From Agroathelia rolfsii (taxonomy: Eukaryota; Basidiomycota; Agaricomycetes; Amylocorticiales; Amylocorticiaceae), in the NCBI GenBank assembly GCA_018343915.1, contig JABRWF010000005.1, positions 3,445,001 to 3,509,000 of the forward strand: a stretch of 64,000 nt of DNA, given 5' to 3'. The notes below the pieces were generated by a model. It was not told the origin of the DNA. It worked only from the letters and a program-made list of their open reading frames with translations, and ran no database searches. The stretch's first letter is position 1; every line of letters begins with the position of its first letter. Both the position numbers and the translations under genes were made by a program. Of the stretch, positions 1 through 9,989 are shown one piece after another.

Positions 1-316
1 GTCATCGGCCTCGGCGTCGATTTCTACGCCGTCTACGTTCGCCCGGCCGCTAGAAGAGCACGAGGACGTTTTAGTGCATGATGATGCGACGTCGCAACCT
101 CAGGCTTGTGAGGATCCTTCGATGGAGGAGTGGAATAGGTGGGGAGCAGAGGAGAGGGCGATCGTTGATGATGTCGAGATGTTTGATGATCTTAACCCTG
201 TTGGTTTCTTAGATGAAGAGCACGAGGCTCTTCGCGAGGCGCAGGCACAGAGAGAGAAGGAAAGGGCTGCTGCGACGGAGAAGAAGGGCAAAGGGAAAGG
301 CAAGAAGAGACGGTAG
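1..316 (+). CDS. C-terminal end of an unrecognised protein (5' partial)
   Basis: The frame is open from base 2 to a TAG at 314-316, about 104 codons, so the gene begins outside the window. The visible part is Ser/Thr/Pro-rich, then acidic, then a charged helix-like stretch rich in Glu, Arg and Ala (around REAQAQREKERAAA). It ends in a basic tail, KKGKGKGKKRR, which could be a nuclear localisation or nucleic-acid-binding tail. I do not recognise the family. The ATG codons inside are unlikely to be the true start, because the frame stays open to the window edge with similar composition. Moderately confident that this is coding, with no function assigned. Confidence 0.55.
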   Translation, partial: SSASASISTPSTFARPLEEHEDVLVHDDATSQPQACEDPSMEEWNRWGAEERAIVDDVEMFDDLNPVGFLDEEHEALREAQAQREKERAAATEKKGKGKGKKRR

Positions 317-1125
317 TTATGGTCTCATTTTTTTTCTTCTTTTCGTTTCTCCACCGGAGTCATCGTACCTTGGGACCGTCTCTTTTGTTCGATCACAGTA
401 ATGACTATGCAAGCACCATCGTCATGTCCAGTGAACCGACCTTCGTACTTTGACTTAATGTAAGTCATATAGCTAGTAGAAACATGCCAAATATCAAATA
501 ATGTGTATTTTCGTGAACTATATGCCTTAACGGTACTCGAGAGAAGACCTGTATAAGTGGACAGCCTCTGCCTCTGGTCTGCTCTCTATTCATCTCTTCA
601 AGTGGCTCTCTTACTCTCCCCAGCTCTCTGATTGTGACACCCCTCTAAAGTTTCTATTGCACCACATCGTGCTCCTTACCAACATGTCGATCTTCATATA
701 ACACTCTCTCGTCTGCCAGTGCGGCCAGCTGCACACCCTACTGTATTACTTCCTTGGTTACGTCTCTCCCCCTACTCCCCCTCGGATCACAGCTCTAGCT
801 GAGATAGTGGACGTCTCCGAGAGTCTGATTAAGCATCGGAATCTCCACGTTCATCTCAGCAACACCCGTCTTACTATGCCCGCTTGGATACGTGCTATGA
901 ACGCAGACCAGTTGCACGTTGGTGTGCATAATTTATTCCCCACCTTTTTGTATATTCCAAGCGCCCACTATTGCCTACAACGGCCATTCATCAGCCATCT
1001 ACGTTTTACCTCATACAAAACCACATTGATTGATTGCTTCAAACTTCTCGTCCCCATTCCTATTATACATATACGTAAGTGCGATTTGATGTGGTCAACC
1101 TATTGGCAATCCATATACACGAATC
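317..1125. other. intergenic, no gene seen
   Basis: Downstream of the partial gene the sequence is pyrimidine-rich, notably about 560-800. No frame shows a recognisable domain. The 109-codon open frame beginning near 807 has no ATG start and no protein-like character. Confidence 0.5.
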
Positions 1126-1874
1126 TTATCCATTGATGACCCCATCCTTCCTGGTTTTTTTCTTATATTCATCCCTCAATGAATCCAGCAATTTCTCGGT
1201 TGGCACTGTAAATTTGAACTCCTCAGCCCACGTCTTGATTTCCGACCTCTTCACAGCATTGCCTCCGTGTTTCGTGATGAGTCGTTCCAAGGAACCTACA
1301 GCATCGCTCATATCATATGGACGAGCACCCGGCTTTGCTAGACGGTCAAGTTTTGTGAGCAAGGCATACCGCCATGGCGCCGCGTAAACGGCTAAGCCTG
1401 GCTCCCTGAAGACGATTTAATTTTGCTCTATGGCCTCGTCGTAGAGACGCTGGATGGTTCCTTCAGTGATAAGCTCATGGCAGTGAACGAGCACTTCGAG
1501 TCTCAGGCCTAATACCACGTACCTCAATAAACACAGGTGTGTGGTTATTCAACCAGTGATCTCCAAGCTTCAACTTGTTGGCTGCAACGTCTGCAGCAAC
1601 AATAACCCTCGTAAGGTCTTCATGCTTGCTCTTTGTCCGATAAAAAAAAATCCACATCCCCAGTGGACTCGCGTGTATGGAGCAAAAGGGTGTTCACTGC
1701 ACCGCCCACAGCAATGATGGAGATATTTTGGCCTTTGGAATTAAGAGATGCTGCAACATTCTTGAGACCTTGCCGAATGGTATCTGCGGACATAGGTTGC
1801 TCATCAGGTACATTAGGACGAGAGACTATATCGCGAAGGGACGCAATATCATTGGCGGAGAGGCAGTCGCCCAT
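1126..1874 (-). pseudogene. nucleotidyltransferase-fold protein, decayed
   Basis: On the minus strand the start is at 1874. The protein shows the nucleotidyltransferase signature VGGAVNTLLLHTRESTGDVD, with the GG and D-x-D pair of the fold. Directly after DVDFF the frame breaks at a homopolymer (nine A on the plus strand, about 1643-1651). The sense continues one frame over (ADVAANKLKLGDHWLNNHTP). A 49-nt intron at 1474-1522 (gtacgt...gag) joins to LITEGTIQRLYDEAIEQN, where a TAA at 1417-1419 replaces an expected sense codon. The frame then resumes with EPGLAVYAAPWRYALLTKLD to the stop at 1126. One frameshift plus one nonsense codon suggest a dead gene. The frameshift alone could be a homopolymer sequencing error. 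The substrate is unknown. Confidence 0.6.
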
Positions 1875-2864
1875 TGGGTGTGTATTATGTGACTAGAGTG
1901 TACCCATAGTGACAGCTGGTCTCTGAGTTATATATGTAGTACCGCACATCTATCATGATCTATGTACTAAGGAGGGGTCAGAAAGTGAAAAGCCCTTTGC
2001 TTTCTGTAAACAAAGTAGATTATACATGCAGGAATCTATCCTCGGCTTTGGCACCACTGTAAATTGGTCATTTGACTCATTTCATTGGGTGCTCAGTGCT
2101 TAACAGCAATGATTTGTCATTTAATTGGGTGTAAGTGAATGTTTTTATGAACTCATCACATATCCATGTTTAGTTGCATTAGAAATATCCGTATATGCAT
2201 ATCATTAAATCAATCCAATCTAGACCCCTATCGTACATGGAATGTAAGAAGACAATACGGCACCCCTGTTGCGGCGCTCCGTCAGCTTTCCGTATAACAT
2301 CAATGATGGTGAGATGAAAACTATTGAATGGGCTCTGCCTACTTGACCGTAATCACGCGAGGAGCTGCATTTGGCCCGAGCGGGGTTCTGGTTCTACGCA
2401 GAGCCTGCTGATGGTGTTGGATGACGTACCCATCCAAGTTTATATGGGTTTTTTTCAGCTACTAGTCACTATATCAGTGGATGATGGGTCTCAATGGGCT
2501 GGGCCATGATAGTATGCCTAATAGCCTAGTACAGCGCGACACCAACTTGACTAGCTTGGCTTGTCTACTCACTTACGGGGCCCAATTACTTCCGACGTAC
2601 AATCGGCGTTCAAGCTCAAGTTCACTGGCAAGCCGCAGCTGGATATCACCAACTTCTGACACTAGTACATGCCATTGGATATCAAGTTAGGCATTTGTCC
2701 AACCAGGCAATGGCTAACGATGTGCTTCTATAAGAATTACTTGTGGAATTTTCGCTAGTATCTGATCGTGTTTACACTGTTTAATGCCAATTGACTTTGA
2801 AAGAGCTAGGCTGAACTATTAGGGAAAAGGTACTAACATATAATCAATCCTATCTAATGCCTGT
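1875..2864. other. intergenic, no gene seen
   Basis: No supported coding. I searched here for the missing first exon of the downstream phosphoesterase, with its Asp-x-His metal motif, and did not find it. The nearest string reads SDTS, not SDTH, near 2655. Confidence 0.45.
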
Positions 2865-2899
2865 GGGGAATAACAAATACGTATAAATACGTATTCCCC
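2865..2899. repeat. inverted repeat / hairpin next to a splice acceptor
   Basis: GGGGAATA (2865-2872) pairs with TATTCCCC (2892-2899). Between them lie two copies of the palindrome ATACGTAT (2877-2884 and 2887-2894). The right arm runs straight into the AG acceptor of the phosphoesterase exon that begins at 2902. It could be the end of a small inserted element or just a local palindrome. Confidence 0.6.
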
Positions 2900-2901
2900 A
2901 G

Positions 2902-3679
2902 TATCACGCAAGCCGATGGCGACATTCTCATTCATGCAGGTGACCTCACCACATCCGGAACCCAACAAAAGCTTGACAATGTCCTATCCTGGCTCAACTC
3001 TCAACCTCATCCACACAAGTTCTTCATAGCAGGTAATCACGACACCGCTCTCGCAACTAGTACTACTGCCGAAATACAGCAATACATCTCATCGACCTTT
3101 CCAAGCCTTACCTATCTCCAAGAAACTTCTATAGAGGTGACAATACGTGGCCGTACCCTACATATTTACGACAGCCCATATACTCCTCAGCACGGTTCTT
3201 GGGCATTCCAAAACCCTCGGGTTCACTCTCAATGCTACTCACCCTCCACATCCGAATACCAAGCCGCCCAAATCTGGTCTCGCATTCCTCCACTCACTGA
3301 CATCCTGATAACACATGGCCCGCCACTAGGCCATCTTGATAGCGATCCTAGCTTGAATTCAGGCACATCACCAGCTGGGTGTTATGCACTGTTAAAGGCG
3401 CTATGGCATGTGAGACCGAAAGTGCATGTATTTGGGCATATACACATTGGGAGAGGCATGGAGTCGGTTAAATGGGATGCGGCCCAGAAGCAATATGAGG
3501 AAGTGCTCGCAAGGCGGGCGGGGTGGAGGGGGCTGGTTAACCTACTTTGGTACTGGGTACTGACATGGTTTTGGAGAGGAAGTCCTAGGGAAGTCGATGC
3601 TACTATGTTGATCAATGCCGCCTCAGTAGGGGGATTGAGAGACGATCAGAAGAGGGGAGCAATTACAGTAGATATTTAA
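2902..3679 (+). CDS. calcineurin-like metallophosphoesterase, 5' end missing
   Basis: The frame opens after a CCCCAG acceptor at 2896-2901 and runs to TAA at 3677-3679, about 259 codons. Metal-binding motifs of the calcineurin-like phosphoesterase family are clear: HAGDLT near the start, AGNHD about 40 residues later, LITHGPP in the middle, and FGHIHIG. The two His of GHIHIG and the Asp/Asn of the earlier motifs ligate the dinuclear metal centre. The first motif of the family, D-x-H, should sit about 20 residues upstream and is not found in the 1 kb before it. Either a distant first exon exists or the gene is 5'-truncated, perhaps at the hairpin. A hydrophobic Trp-rich segment (LVNLLWYWVLTWFW) sits near the C terminus. 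The substrate is unknown. Confidence 0.75.
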
Positions 3680-3981
3680 AGAGACGTTAATTGCAACCTT
3701 TTCTTTCTTCTTTCATTTAGCTGTTATAACGCTCAGTCCTTCGTGTTTTTATTTCTGCCTTATTCGAGATCCCTATATGGTTAGTCGGGTCGTGCCGAAT
3801 ATATATAAACATGTGCGTTCGTGAGTCTACCATCGATGAGTCCAGTAGAGAAACGTCTATATGCCTAGTGTTGAATTAAATGACAGTTGTGTGTGAAAAT
3901 CACGATAATGTACAAGCTTAAAAACAGAGTGTTTGATGTATATGTAATATGCATTTTCCCATGATAGTCTGGCTGTGAGTA
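3680..3981. other. convergent 3' region
   Basis: AT-rich spacer between the 3' ends of two converging genes. No coding seen. Confidence 0.5.
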
Positions 3982-4592
3982 TTAGTTACCAGCGTTGGCT
4001 GCTCTTTTGGCCTTCAGTCTTGCTTCCATCTTTGCCAGTGCAGCAAGACCGGCGTCTATGTTTCGCACTGACTCCGGTTTGTTTGTCTTGATGGAAGACG
4101 GCCAATCTTGTTCGGATATGCCGAGTTTGGTCAAAGAAGTACGCAGAGATTTGACGGATGCCTTATATTTGTCTTGCGCCTCGGCATAGAGATCCTGCAC
4201 GCATACGGCACACCCGGACATGCAGCATTCTGCGTAGGAAATTTCGCTTAATATCACTAATCTTCCAAAAACACATGGTACATACCTTCTGGACCAGGAG
4301 GAGTGGGTTCTTCAGGAATAACGAAGCCATGGAAAGTGGCAATAGGTCGCTTGTTCGGTGATGGTGCTGCTTCTTGGGAGCTCGCATCCTTGACCTTCGT
4401 TGGGCCTTTGGACATGGTGTCAATGTGTTGTGTCATCGACTTTTTCCCTCTGAGCATGCTCTCCAGCCTTTTATATCTTTCTGCAAGGTTTTGTCCGCCC
4501 CTTGGAGGGTTCTTCCATTGCGCCGCATTGGCAGTAGAAAGCTGACGTCTGAAGATGTGAGCAGCAGGAAGGCGGAAGGATGTATGTCGCAT
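3982..4592 (-). CDS. oxidoreductase-like (OXLD1-type) mitochondrial protein
   Basis: Two exons on the minus strand, 4286-4592 and 3982-4229, joined over a 56-nt intron (GTATGT...CTACGCAG). The N terminus (MRHTSFRLPAAHIFRRQLS) is basic, hydroxylated and free of acids, like a mitochondrial presequence. Across the junction lies the family signature of the oxidoreductase-like domain: a Pro-rich PEEPTPPGPE, then ECCMSGCAVCVQDLY, with the paired Cys expected for this short domain. The C terminus is helical and basic. The product is about 184 residues, normal for the family, whose biochemical role is poorly known. The gene is divergent from ribosomal protein eL20, with 312 bp between start codons. 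Confidence 0.9.
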
Positions 4593-4740
4593 AAAGAAAT
4601 GTCATCATGGCTTCGGCCCGATAATCCGTTTATGTTTGCTCTTATTTACCCCTCCGCCTCACCGAGTCCAGCTCTGTCGTAGGAGCACCGCCAACCGATA
4701 ACATCCTCAAGACAGCCTCAAGGAAGCGGATTTTCACACC

Positions 4741-4904
4741 GTATGTCCCCTTTCGTGCTACCCATTGTCTTTGTGCTTGTCCTGTATCTTTTCCTGGTCC
4801 AAAAAGCTGTGGGAATGGGCTGGATGGGCTGGTTCGCATCTGGATGTTGATTGGAATCTGACTACTGCGATTTATTTTTTCATCTTGCTTTTCCAATCCT
4901 TTAG
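4741..4904 (+). other. probable 5'-UTR intron of eL20
   Basis: GTATGT at 4741 and TTTAG at 4900-4904 frame a 164-nt intron whose acceptor abuts the ATG of the ribosomal protein gene. No ATG lies in the likely leader just before it. Introns in the leader of ribosomal protein genes are common in fungi. Confidence 0.5.
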
Positions 4905-5636
4905 ATGGGTATCAGCGAATATCAAGTTGTTGGTCGCCACCTCCCCACCGAACATGAGCCGACCCCCAAGATCTACCGCATGCGCATCTTTGCGCCCAAC
5001 GAAGTCGTTGCCAAGTCCCGTTTCTGGTACTTCCTGAGGTGCGTCTGTCTTGCGCCTCCGACATTGATCGAGGGAATGTTAATGCATCAATAGGCAATTG
5101 AAGAAGGTCAAGAAGGCTAGTGGCGAGATCATCGGCGTCAATCTCGTACGTATAACTACCATCGCGTAGATCCCTTGCAGCCCTCAAGAGGCAGGCGTTT
5201 GGGAATACTGACCAATGTCCACCACAATCTTGCTTGTGTGCGCCGCCCAATATAGATCCACGAGAAGAAGCCTTTGAAAGTCAAGAACTTCGGTATCTGG
5301 CTTCGCTACGACTCGCGCTCAGGCACACATAATATGTACAAGGAGTTCCGCGAACTCTCTCGTGCTGATGCTGTCAAGAGTCTCTACCAAGACATGGCTG
5401 CTCGTCACCGTGCTCGTTTTAGGTCTATCCACGTAAGATTCGGTTGTTCGTTCAGCGAGCCACATTTTTCTGATATCTGCTCCTAGATTCTCCGTGTTGT
5501 AGAGATCGAGAAGACCGCGGACGTGCGGAGGCCATACATCAAGCAGCTCCTAGAGCCTGGACTCAAGTTCCCCCTCCCTCACCGGGTCTCCAAGACCAAG
5601 TCTACCTTTGTTGCTCGTCGCCCATCGACTTTCTAA
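4905..5636 (+). CDS. RPL20: 60S ribosomal protein eL20 (L18a)
   Basis: Exons 4905-5038, 5094-5145, 5256-5432 and 5487-5636 give 170 residues, matching the family length of about 170-180. The start [14 protein letters not shown] and the stretches [40 protein letters not shown] and [20 protein letters not shown] are very close to known eL20 sequences. The protein binds 25S rRNA on the solvent side of the large subunit. All introns are 54-110 nt GT-AG. The second and third introns are in phase 0. The ATG sits directly behind a probable leader intron. Confidence 0.97.
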
Positions 5637-6575
5637 ATGTCATCGCATTACGGATAATTTCTTTCGAAAGCGTGGCAATAGTCAGGTCTATTACCAGCGG
5701 GCTTTTGGGGGTTTAAAATGTACGCTTATGAGTACGATCATACTTTGACATATGATATGCATATATACAGTTTACTGCCATATGAAATATTTGCGTTTTT
5801 CAGTGTATATTCAATGCTGAAACTGGGCGTATGATATCAACCGGGTGCTGCAGGATTAACGGTTGTCAAGCACTTTACAAGCATGCGTTTAATGAAGAGA
5901 ATACTCCAAAGAGTTTTTGATGTTTGTTGGTTGTCCACCGCACATCATGACAATCTGTCACTGTCAATTTGAATTGGACCATGCGTTGAGAATAGTGTTT
6001 GGCGCTGCTAGAGTGAAAGTAACAGCCCCTTATACCTCTAGTTTTCGGTCATCCTGATCTTCTTAACCACTTCGATGGCCACTGGCAATTTTCACCTCAC
6101 GCACAGGCATCCTATACCCTAGTCGTCGTTCAACGACCAAGTATGGGCGTTTAAAGCAAATCACGCCGTGCCTTGATTCGCATCACCGTCAGCTAGCTAT
6201 CATCAATAATAAGGCTTACCTGTTTCACCATGTTATTCCTGACCAAAAATTTTATATGCCAGTGACTTCGCAGATGGATTTGAGGATAGTAGTTTTGGAT
6301 TGTGAATCTAGTGTTAAATGTTGCTGGATGCTGCTTCGAATAATATTGTGCGTGTACTAGTAAATGACAAGGTCTGAGTTACGCGGAAACCGCATTGACA
6401 TAGAATGATTGACATTTTGAGGACAGCGTTTTGATGATTGCTATAATACGATCATGCATCGGCTTCAACGCGACATTGATGTTTGATGCATATATTTCCA
6501 AAACCTTATAGAATGAACTCAAGATTCTCAAAGCATATGAAACTACCCGCTGACTATTGGCACGCAACATCCCTC
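5637..6575. other. intergenic, no supported gene
   Basis: Holds the 3' end of eL20 and the promoter side of the first DUF6533 gene. A 63-codon minus-strand frame (6379-6570) has a helical look (IAIIKTLSSKCQSFYVNAV) and could be a relic fragment, but nothing identifies it. Confidence 0.4.
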
Positions 6576-8446
6576 ATGACTTCGATTGCTTATCTTCATA
6601 CTAGCCCTAGTGCTACTAATGCTTGGTCTGTTTACTTGCCGGAATGGCTTCCTTTAAATACTCATGCATATTATAATATCTGCATTCGTATTCAGGTATT
6701 CGACACAGTATACGGCTCTCGCCGGAATCAGTAAGTTCAAGTTACAAGCTCTCATATAATTGTGCGGCATGCGATACTCAGATGCTTTGCACTTGTTAAG
6801 GCATTCTTTACTATGAATATCTTCTCACAATATCAATGGAGATTGAAAGATTCTGGACGCGTGGCATGTCTTGGGCCGCCATACTGTTCTTTTTAAATCG
6901 CTACCTTGTTCTCATAGGCGAAGCGCCAACCCTTTGGGAGTATTTTTGGTCTTCCCAGGACATTGCATGGGATGAACACGTGCGTCAAAAGTACTTCGCT
7001 CTTTTGACAGCAATGCCCTAACCAGCCCTACAGATGTAAGCCCGTCAAAAAATGACATATATTAGATATGAAGCTGATACCTTACCGCCGGGATAGTTGC
7101 TCCAGCTTAGTGCATTTTCATGAATACTTCTCCGTTTTCGTTCAACTCGTTTCCGGGGGTGTGTCATTGAGTCCGCCCTATTTCTCCAATTAATGTTATA
7201 CTCATAAATATTTAGTCATGCTAATAATGCGAACATATGCTTTTTATGGTCAAAACCGTAAGATATTGATTTTACTTTGTGCAACGGCAATCGCTTGCAC
7301 CTCTGTCGGATGCGTATGTTTTGAAACTATTTCCTTGTGACATTTCCTGGTAACATAATGCTCACAGTGGTCCGTTCTGACGGGAGCTTCTTCAAGCCAA
7401 AACAACCAGCTGTTGTTTCCAGGATGCAGCTATGCTGTGGGTAGAACAGAGTGTGTTTTTGCATTACATTGTTCGGTGTCCTTGACTTACATTTTGTGCG
7501 AACTAGAGCAACACGTATGGAAGGTTAATTTTTTAGACCGCTCCAACTAATTCATATATTACAGATCTATTAATTGCATGGGCTGGGGTTCTGCTCTTCG
7601 ATAGCGTGGTAAGTGCCCAGCATTAAATGCAACCGGCCATTTTGTTGTCATATTGAATCGCGACTAGATATTCGTCTTGACACTTTATAAAGCCATCGAC
7701 TCATCTCTTGTCGCTCAATCAAGCCTTGTTAGTCGTCTTGTCAAAGACGGTGTGTAATCTCTGTCAGGAATTGATGGTTTGTGGGGCTAATCTGCCTTAG
7801 GTGCCATGTACTTTGGGTAAGTACTTTGCTCTGATTGGATCGTAGTATAACGAGACTGACCTCAACAGAATTATGACACTTGCCAACATCTTCAACGTGT
7901 CAACATTTGCCGTACGTTATATGCCTTATTATTTAGTCTTTGATATGTAGACACTTATGCAATTTTTGAATCAGGTTGCTGAGGTTGGAATTTATAATCG
8001 TGATGAATTTTCCTTAATAATGAAATATTTTTCAGCCTGTTTCCCGAGGATTCGGAACCTCCCTCGCAAACATGTCAGTCAGATTCTATATCTATACCAT
8101 GTTTTCTTACAACTTCTTTCTAGATTATCTTCCACTCTAATATCCCGATTATACCTCAATTTACGTGATCCTAAACTCGACCATATTGGACAAGAGCACA
8201 CTATTGGACTTGTAACAACCGTCGGCCCATTCACAGCAGCTACTGATAGTGGTGCTGGCGTTTTCTCTACAATTCTTCTAGAAGAAGAAAGCATAGAGTT
8301 GTCAACAATACAGGATGCTCGAGATGGTAAATATCAATCTCTTGTTGTTTTATTCCCTGTGATAATACGGTGTACAGGTGAACCTTGACTTCAATTGTTT
8401 AGAAACGGATGGGTATCATAGCCGCCGCCGCCGCCGCCGCCCGTGA
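6576..8446 (+). CDS. DUF6533 seven-helix membrane protein, tandem copy 1
   Basis: Sixteen exons: 6576-6625, 6696-6730, 6801-6979, 7034-7035, 7097-7158, 7216-7313, 7368-7450, 7507-7514, 7565-7608, 7668-7749, 7801-7816, 7869-7911, 7975-7983, 8036-8073, 8124-8326, 8403-8446. They sum to 996 nt (331 residues). The N-terminal DUF6533 block is clear: ILYYEYLLT, then LFFLNRYLVLIG. It is followed by a Cys, the helix ending MLIMRTYAFYGQNRK, the extracellular Cys segment FPGCSYA, LLIAWAGVLLFDSV, and the C-terminal LISRLYLNLRDP. The family is a large, functionally uncharacterised group of basidiomycete membrane proteins. Fourth, eighth and thirteenth exons are only 2, 8 and 9 nt and recur at the same sites in the neighbour copy. 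The last intron (8327-8402) is the least certain; without it the protein ends at 8388. With it the tail is poly-Arg from a CCG repeat (8421-8440). Confidence 0.85.
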
Positions 8447-9989
8447 TGGAGAAATATATTAATCAGAGATATAATTCCAGGCCTACATTGATCTCCGCTT
8501 GAAAAATCGTCCAAAACCATCCCGGTTGTGGCTTTTGTTCAGTGTAAGATAGCAAATCTAACAGACTTGCAATTAACCATGAGATCTATGAGGTCCTGGC
8601 TCCTGAAAGTTACACTTTGGTCTGCATAACATTACCGTAGGCCGACTTAAAGTTAGCATTATAAAGTCCTTCATTTTCTTATCAAAATCCCCATGGCCGC
8701 CCGTAATAACAGAGTAGCTCAAAATCACTTTAGCTTCGAGCCAGAGTTTGGGGTCAGGTTATGCGTTGTCATGCATTCAAGCTATTCAAAAAGAGAAGAA
8801 AAAATAGTAGTCAGGTGGCAGATGCAAATTTTCATACGTAAATTAGGGATATGCTGGTTACTGATGCGTGCTAATGTGCCATGATCGGATCATGAATCGC
8901 GATGTCACTCGCAGTATGAGTGCCAGGTCGTAACTATACCACCCCTTGACAAAGTCATTATCAACGTTACTGGTCAAATTATATCTCGAAGTATCAGATA
9001 TATCTCTTCGTCATAGATCACTGAAAATAACTACCGTTAGGCGCAAATAGTTTAGTGGCTCTTGTGCTCAACGTAGGCTTGGCATGTTGCTGATAGCAAT
9101 CGGTCGATTCATTTTTGATCACTAGTAAACTCGTGGACTAATTCAGTTCCTGTTCTGTGCCTCGGGCCTTATGGCCCTATGGCTTCACTGTATGTGTTAG
9201 AAAACTCAAAATGTCTGAATGTCTTCTGAATCATCTGAAACAGGCGCTCAGACATACTCGTGGGTTTACACACTTAGTAAGCGGCCACTCAGCGCTGGGT
9301 CTCAAATGCTTGGATAATGCCAAATGTTTATACGACTCGGATGTGCGATCCTCGGAGGGGTTTTCAAAATTGGAGCAGTTCTGGATTATGAATTCAGATA
9401 CCTTCTCGTGACTAATACCAGTAGTATTAAATGGTTTCGATTTGTTGACCTTTTCGGTAGTTTGTTTTGTTTTAAATATTACCAATTATGACTCAAGTTA
9501 TGGGATACTAGTACAGGAAATTAATTGATTTAGAATCATGGATCAATCGAGCCTCAATAGTGCATACTAGCCGCTGATACAGCTGCAAGTCCTGTGCGGC
9601 ACAATTGCATCATATTGTCTGGCATGCGCAAATGAGTTGCCTAGCTACTCTAGTGTTACTTACATCTTGCTCCTGACGATCGAAATGTGTATCCTCAGCC
9701 GGGCTCCGGCGTTAATGTGAAATTTACCAAGGAATTAACTGCAATATGTGGGTATGATCATATGGCACACTGATGGATTGATATCAGCACTAACTCCGAT
9801 ACGATCGTTCGGAGCTGAACGAAGGAACATCTGGAAAAACATGGTCACCCGGGGTCTTATAAGCCCATGTTGGCTTAGTCCCCTGTTCGCCTCGAGGATC
9901 CCCGTCCTTTTACCGCCGTCCTTTCGAGGCTTATAGCTCAAGCATGGTTTTGTAACTGCTGCAACATACGGCTTCCTGTTTCCTTGGTC
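8447..9989. other. intergenic between the tandem DUF6533 genes
   Basis: 1.5 kb without a supportable gene on either strand. Short frames (for example 8693-8884 and 9157-9411) do not resemble proteins, and no third DUF6533 copy could be recognised. Confidence 0.45.

Noticed and set aside
7036..7096. A single long intron (6980-7096) instead of a 2-nt exon in DUF6533 copy 1
   Set aside because: Joining the flanking exons directly puts the conserved Cys helix out of frame, and the same two-base rescue is needed at both other genes.
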